Position numbers and translations under genes: made by a program
Shown: positions 1 to 5,377 of the stretch, in pieces
How the letters are laid out: the number at the start of each line of letters is the position of its first letter
Position numbering within the stretch: position 1 is the first letter of the stretch
Origin: a bacterium
Lineage (GTDB): Bacteria > UBP14 > UBA6098 > B30-G16
Assembly: GCA_027007865.1 (NCBI GenBank)
Contig: JALTEE010000482.1
Span: 1 to 5,377, forward strand
DNA: 5,377 nt
Reading direction: 5' to 3'
The notes under the pieces: generated by a model
Seen by the model: the letters and a program-made list of their open reading frames with translations, nothing else
Told to the model about the DNA's origin: nothing
Databases searched by the model: none

Positions 1-10
1 GTGTTATCAT
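1..10 (-). CDS. Possible first three codons of the next operon gene (partial)
   Basis: The pseI end reads ATGA, so an ATG at 10-8 overlaps the TGA stop at 9-7 and continues as M-I-T to the edge. Such four-base overlaps are common between coupled operon genes, and every other junction in this window is tight. No strong Shine-Dalgarno sequence precedes it, and three codons say nothing about the product. Confidence 0.3.
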
Positions 11-1032
11 TTTAATAAAGCTTCACCAAATACATAGTTTTTCGTTGCCTTTTTGCCTAAAGTTTCTTTCAGGTATTTTGGATGCCGCCCATAGCCTGGT
101 CTAATACTTCGGATATTTTCTTCAGAAAAAGTTTCCCCTTTTTTAATATCTTTGACAACATAAAGGCTTCGGGAGAACCTCCGGCTTTCTTTTTTCTTTT
201 CTGTCATACTGTAATCTACTTTTCCAAGAAGTTTTTCCGCATTTCTAACCACATGTACCATTTCTGAAAAAGCTGTTCTGTCCAACGAGAAAGCGGCATC
301 TTCTCCACCAATATTCTTATCCAGGATAAAGTGCTTTTCAATTACCCTTGCCCCCAATGCTGTCGCAACTGCGGGTGCCGTTATCCCGAGAGTGTGGTCA
401 GAAAAACCTGAGATAACCCCAAAAGTGTCGGCAAGGCTGGGGATCATTCTTAAGTTTGCTTCTTCCAGCGGTGCAGGATATGCTGATGTACATTTAAGGA
501 GTACTATATCAGTATTCCCCTCATTTCGACAGATATTAACAACATCCTGTATCTCATCTATCGTGGCAATTCCGGTAGAGATAAGCATTGGTCTGCCTTT
601 GGCTGCAGTGTAACGAATCAATTCATAGTCTGTAATCTCAAATGAGGCGATCTTGTATGCTGGAGGATCAAACTGCTCTAGAAAATCCACAGCAGTTTTA
701 TCAAATGGTGAAGAGAAGATATCAATATCTAATTCTCTTGCATAATCAAAAAGCGCTTGATGCCATTCCCATGGCGTAGATGCATTTTGATACAGTTCAT
801 ACATTGTTTTACCATCCCAAAGGGTACCGCCTTTTATAATAAAGTCCTCTCTGTCACTATCCAGAGTCAGGGTATCTGCAGTATAAGTTTGTAGTTTGAT
901 TGCATTAGCACCGATCTCTTTCGCTGCCTTGATCGTTTCTTTGGCTATTTCTATGTTTCCACCATGATTTGCACTGAGTTCTGCGATAATATATACTCCA
1001 TCACACAATAGATCAAAATTACCAATTTTCAT
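7..1032 (-). CDS. pseI: PseI: pseudaminic acid synthase
   Basis: PseI condenses 2,4-diacetamido-2,4,6-trideoxy-L-altrose (the PseG product) with phosphoenolpyruvate to give pseudaminic acid and phosphate. It is a cytoplasmic, metal-dependent enzyme of the NeuB family. The 341-residue length is normal. The N-terminal TIM-barrel domain shows AELSANHGG (17-25) with Glu18, AIKLQTY (44-50) with Lys46, and FSSPFD (106-111). His213 (in SDHT) and His234 (in EKHF) are 21 residues apart, as are the two metal-binding histidines of sialic acid synthase. The C-terminal SAF (antifreeze-like) domain runs from about RSLYVVKDIKKGE (288-300) through RPGYG (311-315) to the end and is complete. The start at ATG 1032 is supported by GGAG seven bases upstream. 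The gene overlaps the pseG-pseH end by 14 bases, and its TGA stop overlaps a possible following ATG. NeuB or LegI would look similar; pseB and pseC next door identify it as PseI. Confidence 0.95.
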   Translation of the reverse strand: MKIGNFDLLCDGVYIIAELSANHGGNIEIAKETIKAAKEIGANAIKLQTYTADTLTLDSDREDFIIKGGTLWDGKTMYELYQNASTPWEWHQALFDYARELDIDIFSSPFDKTAVDFLEQFDPPAYKIASFEITDYELIRYTAAKGRPMLISTGIATIDEIQDVVNICRNEGNTDIVLLKCTSAYPAPLEEANLRMIPSLADTFGVISGFSDHTLGITAPAVATALGARVIEKHFILDKNIGGEDAAFSLDRTAFSEMVHVVRNAEKLLGKVDYSMTEKKKESRRFSRSLYVVKDIKKGETFSEENIRSIRPGYGRHPKYLKETLGKKATKNYVFGEALLK

Positions 1033-2407
1033 TGTTCAACTCCAAGATAATCACGTTTTCTCCACCTATAATTGTTATTCCCGTCTGTTTGAAATTATAC
1101 TGTTTATATAATCGTACAGCACGGATATTATTTTTAAAAACCTTAGCTATCAGTTTTTGCATACCAAGTTCTCCAAATGCATATTCAAGTAACACTTGCA
1201 TTAAGATATTACCAACACCTTTTATATATGGATTGGCATAAATACCCAGTTCACAGCTCTTATCCTCAAAATTGATATTTGTAAAATCAATCACTCCCCT
1301 CGGCCTATTATTGACTTTAACCAAAAAATAATACCTGTTATTACAGTTTTTCAAAAAGTTAATATAGTCTAAATGTGTTGCTAATGCTATCTGTTCCTGA
1401 ATAAACATCCATTGACGAACCTTGTCATTGTTCCGCCATGTTAAAATCATTTTTTTCTCATCTAAACATAAGTCAATAAAATTAATCAACTCAATATGTA
1501 ACGGTTTTATGAATAGACTAATTTTTTCTCTCAACTGTCCCCAATTAAAACCTGCTAATGCAATATCTCCTGACTTTAGCAAATATTCATACATAAACTT
1601 CTGGTTATTCGCTGTTTTAATTGCAACAAACGGCACTCCCATGTAAAATATTTCATTAAGTATCACACTTGGGGTTACAATAGCCAAATGGGTTTCATTC
1701 ATCAACCTTGCTATTTTAGTCGTATTTATATGGAGTGTAACATTAGGATGATTGGCAGCATAGGCTTCCAGTTCCGATAAGTGTGCATTGGCAGTCGTTG
1801 TAACCACTTCTGAATGAATATTGGGAAATAGTTGCATTACAGCAAGAATTTTTGGAGTGATATTTGCATGATCTGTTCCCCCCATACAGATGAAAACTTT
1901 CAACGTATTCAGACTATTTCTGTTTTGTCTTCCTTTCGCTTTTTCTTTTTGAAACTCTTCACGAAAAAGTGTATATTCGGAACCACATTTTAATTCACAG
2001 TGTAGAGGAACCAGACCATCATACCTTGCCTCATTCGCATAAATATTGTGATTGAGCAGAATATCGCAATAGTGTTTTTCATAGGTATCATCAAAACTAA
2101 GCAGTATAAGCCCAGGATATCTGGATTTTATCTCCTTCTCAAACCAATAGTCAATCCCGTAATGATCGATCACCAGCATATCCGGGACATACTTCTCAAG
2201 TATTCTATTTAAGACGTTAATCCTATTGGATTTCAGTATCTCTATATCATAACCTACCTCAACAATTTTACCGTTGATATTGCCTGGAAGGTCCTGTACC
2301 GCAAACAGAATCTCCGCATCAGGGTATTGCGCTGCAAGGACAAGGTCACGCATAATATGCCCTGTCCCAATGTCTGATGAGCTATCTGCACGAAAAAGAA
2401 TTTTCAT
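1019..2407 (-). CDS. pseG-pseH: Fused PseG-PseH: UDP-sugar hydrolase plus C4 N-acetyltransferase of pseudaminic acid synthesis
   Basis: One 462-residue protein carries two sequential pathway steps. Residues 1 to about 310 are PseG, a GT-B-fold hydrolase that removes UDP from UDP-2,4-diacetamido-2,4,6-trideoxy-beta-L-altropyranose. The SDIGTGHIMRD block (11-21) contains His17, matching the catalytic His17 reported for Campylobacter PseG. GGTDHAN (176-182) and TPSVILNE (245-252) mark the C-terminal nucleotide-binding half. From about residue 316 to the end (1022-1462) is PseH, a GNAT acetyltransferase that uses acetyl-CoA to make the PseG substrate. It shows the PseH-like opening LTWRNNDKVRQWM (322-334), a cofactor loop around YIKGVGNIL (394-402), and NIRAVRLYKQYNF (427-439) with the NxxAxxxY pattern; Tyr434 is a candidate general acid. 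PseG alone is usually near 275 residues and PseH about 160-180, so both domains look full or nearly so. The reading frame is continuous with no stop at the junction. GC is clearly lower in the PseH half. The overlap is 26 bases with pseF and 14 with pseI. Confidence 0.93.
   Translation of the reverse strand: MKILFRADSSSDIGTGHIMRDLVLAAQYPDAEILFAVQDLPGNINGKIVEVGYDIEILKSNRINVLNRILEKYVPDMLVIDHYGIDYWFEKEIKSRYPGLILLSFDDTYEKHYCDILLNHNIYANEARYDGLVPLHCELKCGSEYTLFREEFQKEKAKGRQNRNSLNTLKVFICMGGTDHANITPKILAVMQLFPNIHSEVVTTTANAHLSELEAYAANHPNVTLHINTTKIARLMNETHLAIVTPSVILNEIFYMGVPFVAIKTANNQKFMYEYLLKSGDIALAGFNWGQLREKISLFIKPLHIELINFIDLCLDEKKMILTWRNNDKVRQWMFIQEQIALATHLDYINFLKNCNNRYYFLVKVNNRPRGVIDFTNINFEDKSCELGIYANPYIKGVGNILMQVLLEYAFGELGMQKLIAKVFKNNIRAVRLYKQYNFKQTGITIIGGENVIILELNNENW
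1040..1043 (-). promoter_or_regulatory. Ribosome binding site of pseI
   Basis: The minus strand reads GGAG seven bases before ATG 1032, inside the final codons of the PseH domain. It supports that start and the 14-base overlap. Confidence 0.65.
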
Positions 2408-3107
2408 TCCCTGTGCCCCTTTTTTGAAGTAGCTGATACATCAATTCCGCATTCTCCCAGTCTTCATCCGTATCAATATCCTGAACCATGTACCTTGGCA
2501 AAATGACAGGGATACTATCTTTCCCAAACATAATCTCTTGAGACTTCGCACTTCTTTTTATCCAATAAAATTGCCCCGCATCCTGATAGGATTTTTCAAG
2601 ATCCTGTGAACGTGTTTTATAATGTTCAGGAAAGAACATGGCACATCTTCCCTCTTTTGTGACAGAGAAGGTCCTCTGTATGGGGAAAGGCATAGAAGCT
2701 GCAGAAAAAGCATATACGGCACTGCTGTTTGTCAATACATGGTATCCTTCTATCAGATACTCACTCTGCAAAAGCGGTGCAGTTGCATAAATAATACAAA
2801 CATAGTCATAATATTCTCCTTTTGTTTCCATCCAGGCAAGTGCATGTTCAACTACTTCTGCAGTCCCGGTAAAGTCGCCGGAAAGTGATTTTGGTCTTTC
2901 AAACGGTACTTCAGCACCATACTCTTTGGCAACAGCCGAAATCTCTTTATCATCTGTAGAAACAATGATCTTTTCAAATAATCCTGAGTCCAAAGCTGTT
3001 TCAATGGAGTAAGCAATCAATGGTTTTCCGTTAAATGCTTTAATATTTTTTCTGGGGATACGCTTACTCCCTCCTCTTGCAGGGATAATGGCAACACACT
3101 TAGCCAT
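2382..3107 (-). CDS. pseF: PseF: pseudaminic acid cytidylyltransferase (CMP-pseudaminate synthase)
   Basis: Last step of the pathway. PseF activates pseudaminic acid with CTP to give CMP-Pse and pyrophosphate, in the cytoplasm. It belongs to the CMP-sialate synthetase family of nucleotidyltransferases. The 241-residue product starts with MAKCVAIIPARGGSKRIPRK, containing the CTP-binding signature PARGGSKRIPRKN (9-21). Other family motifs are STDDKEI (50-56), YATAPL (107-112), DAGQFYW (176-182) and VQDIDTDEDW (208-217), whose acidic residues probably bind the metal ion. The start is placed at ATG 3107 because GAGG lies 6 bases upstream and homologues begin just before the IIPARGGSKR block. A TTG at 3119 would add only four residues and overlaps that binding site. 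The gene overlaps the pseC end by 8 bases and the pseG-pseH start by 26. NeuA or LegF is the alternative by fold alone; context makes it PseF. Confidence 0.95.
   Translation of the reverse strand: MAKCVAIIPARGGSKRIPRKNIKAFNGKPLIAYSIETALDSGLFEKIIVSTDDKEISAVAKEYGAEVPFERPKSLSGDFTGTAEVVEHALAWMETKGEYYDYVCIIYATAPLLQSEYLIEGYHVLTNSSAVYAFSAASMPFPIQRTFSVTKEGRCAMFFPEHYKTRSQDLEKSYQDAGQFYWIKRSAKSQEIMFGKDSIPVILPRYMVQDIDTDEDWENAELMYQLLQKRGTGNENSFSCR
2416..2420 (-). promoter_or_regulatory. Likely ribosome binding site of pseG-pseH
   Basis: The minus strand reads AGGGG 8 bases before ATG 2407, within the last codons of pseF. A second purine run (AGGGA) directly abuts the ATG and is too close to serve. Confidence 0.55.
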
Positions 3108-4226
3108 GCAGCACCTCAAAAAGTGTCATGATCACATATTTTTGCTCACAATCTGTCAATTTAGGGAACATTGGAAGAGAGAAACACTGTTCATAATATT
3201 GGTCCATAACAGGAGTTGTTTCTTTCCCGTATCCAAGACTGCGGTAATAAGGCTGTTTGTTGATGGGAATATAGTGCAGTTGCAAGCCAATTTGCTTTGC
3301 TTTCATTTTCACAAAAAGTTCTTCCTTGGAAATAGAACATTGTCCAAAATCAACTTGCACTACATAAAGATGGTATGATGATTTTCCATTATAAGTATAT
3401 AACGGCTTTACCATTGTACCTGAGAATGCTTCATCATACTGCTTTGCCAATGCAATCCTTCTTTTTATGAATATATCAAGTTTTTCAAGTTGGGAAAGGC
3501 CAAGGGCACACTGTATATCTGTAAGCCTGTAATTAAACCCAAGATCATGCATCTCATATTCCCAGGGTTTCATCTTAGATGTTTTAATCATTCCATGCCC
3601 ACGAAGCATCAACAGTTTTTCATAAATCTCTTTGGAGTTTGTCGTTACTGCACCCCCCTCTCCGGTAGTCATATGTTTCACAGGATGGAAGGAAAGGATA
3701 CTGCATTCACTGTTCGTACAGGAAGCCGCTGTAATGTCCCCCTCTTTCGCCCCCATAGCATGAGCACAGTCCTCAAGTACTTTCACTCCATACGTTTCCC
3801 GTAGTTCTTTAAGCTTTTGCTGATCAATCATTTTCCCACTGAAAGCGACAGGATAGAGTGCTTTGATTGTTCTGTCTGTCTGTAAAATCTTCTCACATAG
3901 CGAAAGGTCTATGTTTCCGTCTTGGGCGATATCGACAAAAACCGGCTTTGCCCCTGCATACAAAATGGCATTGGCAGTTGCCAAAAAAGAATTTGGCGTA
4001 GTCAATACCTTATCACCTTTATTGAGCAATACCAGAGAAGCCAGATGCAGCGCCGCCGTACCATTAGATACGGCAACACAGTATTTAGCACCACAATACG
4101 CTGCCATTGCTTTTTCAAATGCCTGCACCTTCGGACCTGTTGTCAAATAGTCAGAGTGAAGTATCCTCACTACTGCTTCAATATCTGCTTTATCAATCCA
4201 TTGTTTTCCGTAAGGGATAAAATGCA

Positions 4227-4227
<1 letters not shown>
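3100..4227 (-). CDS. pseC: PseC: UDP-4-amino-4,6-dideoxy-N-acetyl-beta-L-altrosamine transaminase
   Basis: Second step of the pathway. This PLP-dependent aminotransferase of the DegT/DnrJ/EryC1/StrS family moves an amino group, in characterised PseC from glutamate, onto C4 of the PseB product. The length of 375 residues is normal. Visible motifs are SNGTAAL (54-60) in the cofactor phosphate-binding region, the EDCAHAMGA block (152-160) whose Asp153 should pair with the PLP ring nitrogen, and SFHPVKHMTTGEGG (179-192), where Lys184 is the expected Schiff-base lysine. FNYRLTDIQCALG (231-243) is another family signature. The HPVKHMTTGEGG form is characteristic of PseC. The ATG at 4227 overlaps the pseB stop as TAATG. 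No good Shine-Dalgarno sequence precedes it, so translation probably depends on coupling to pseB. LegC-type aminotransferases of legionaminic acid synthesis are related, but the motif and gene set argue for PseC. Confidence 0.96.
3114..3117 (-). promoter_or_regulatory. Ribosome binding site that fixes the pseF start
   Basis: The minus strand reads GAGG six bases before ATG 3107, inside the end of pseC. It supports the ATG over the in-frame TTG at 3119, because the TTG overlaps this site. Confidence 0.7.

Positions 4228-5377
<1,150 letters not shown>

Noticed and set aside
7..1032. Sialic acid (NeuB) or legionaminic acid (LegI) synthase instead of PseI.
   Set aside because: The fold motifs are shared, but the operon has PseB, PseC and PseG/PseH and no UDP-GlcNAc 2-epimerase (NeuC) or Leg-pathway gene.
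1019..2407. Possible pseudogene or frameshift joining two genes.
   Set aside because: The frame is open across the junction, both domains keep their key residues, and the overlaps at both ends suit a functional gene.
3108..3119. Longer pseF starting at TTG 3119 (four extra residues, MRCC).
   Set aside because: The TTG overlaps the GAGG that sits correctly before ATG 3107, and the extra residues are not part of the conserved nucleotidyltransferase start.
3490..3804. Open plus-strand frame of about 104 codons opposite pseC, and similar ones at 3088-3378, 3922-4230, 2622-2888 and 82-267.
   Set aside because: All lie opposite strongly supported minus-strand genes, overlap each other, show no recognisable domain, and look like chance open frames from the antisense strand.

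Overview
The window is the minus-strand core of a pseudaminic acid (Pse) operon, read from right to left. Six enzymatic activities are carried on five complete genes, in the order pseB, pseC, pseF, pseG-pseH (one fused gene), pseI. The tail of an unidentified membrane protein lies upstream at the right edge. Three codons of a probable next gene lie at the left edge. No plus-strand gene, RNA gene, mobile element, CRISPR array or terminator was found.

Organism: the PseB, PseC and PseG/PseH sequences resemble those of Campylobacterota (the Helicobacter/Campylobacter/Sulfurimonas/Sulfurovum group). Hand-counted samples of about 43-46% GC in pseI and pseC are too high for typical Campylobacter and would fit a free-living sulfur-oxidising member such as Sulfurovum or Sulfuricurvum. 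This assignment is inference from motif style and base composition, without a database search.

Layout from right to left: 5231-5377 encodes a transmembrane segment and a strongly basic C-terminal tail, ending 8 bases before pseB. pseB (4227-5222) shares one base with pseC (3100-4227) in a TAATG junction. pseC overlaps pseF (2382-3107) by 8 bases, pseF overlaps pseG-pseH (1019-2407) by 26, and that gene overlaps pseI (7-1032) by 14. The pseI stop overlaps an ATG by 4 bases at the edge. There is no intergenic space for an internal promoter or terminator, so the genes are probably co-transcribed and partly translationally coupled.

How the genes work together: PseB dehydrates and epimerises UDP-GlcNAc at C5. 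PseC adds an amino group at C4. The PseH domain acetylates that amine. The PseG domain removes UDP. PseI condenses the free sugar with phosphoenolpyruvate to give pseudaminic acid, and PseF activates it as CMP-Pse. This set covers the whole known route to CMP-Pse, the donor for flagellin O-glycosylation or surface polysaccharide. No glycosyltransferase or flagellin gene is present to say which.

The most notable features are the PseG-PseH fusion, a sharp AT-rich dip (about 30% GC) over the PseH part of it, and the unidentified membrane protein joined to the front of the operon. The pathway itself is well described, and I see no evidence for an undescribed system in this window.
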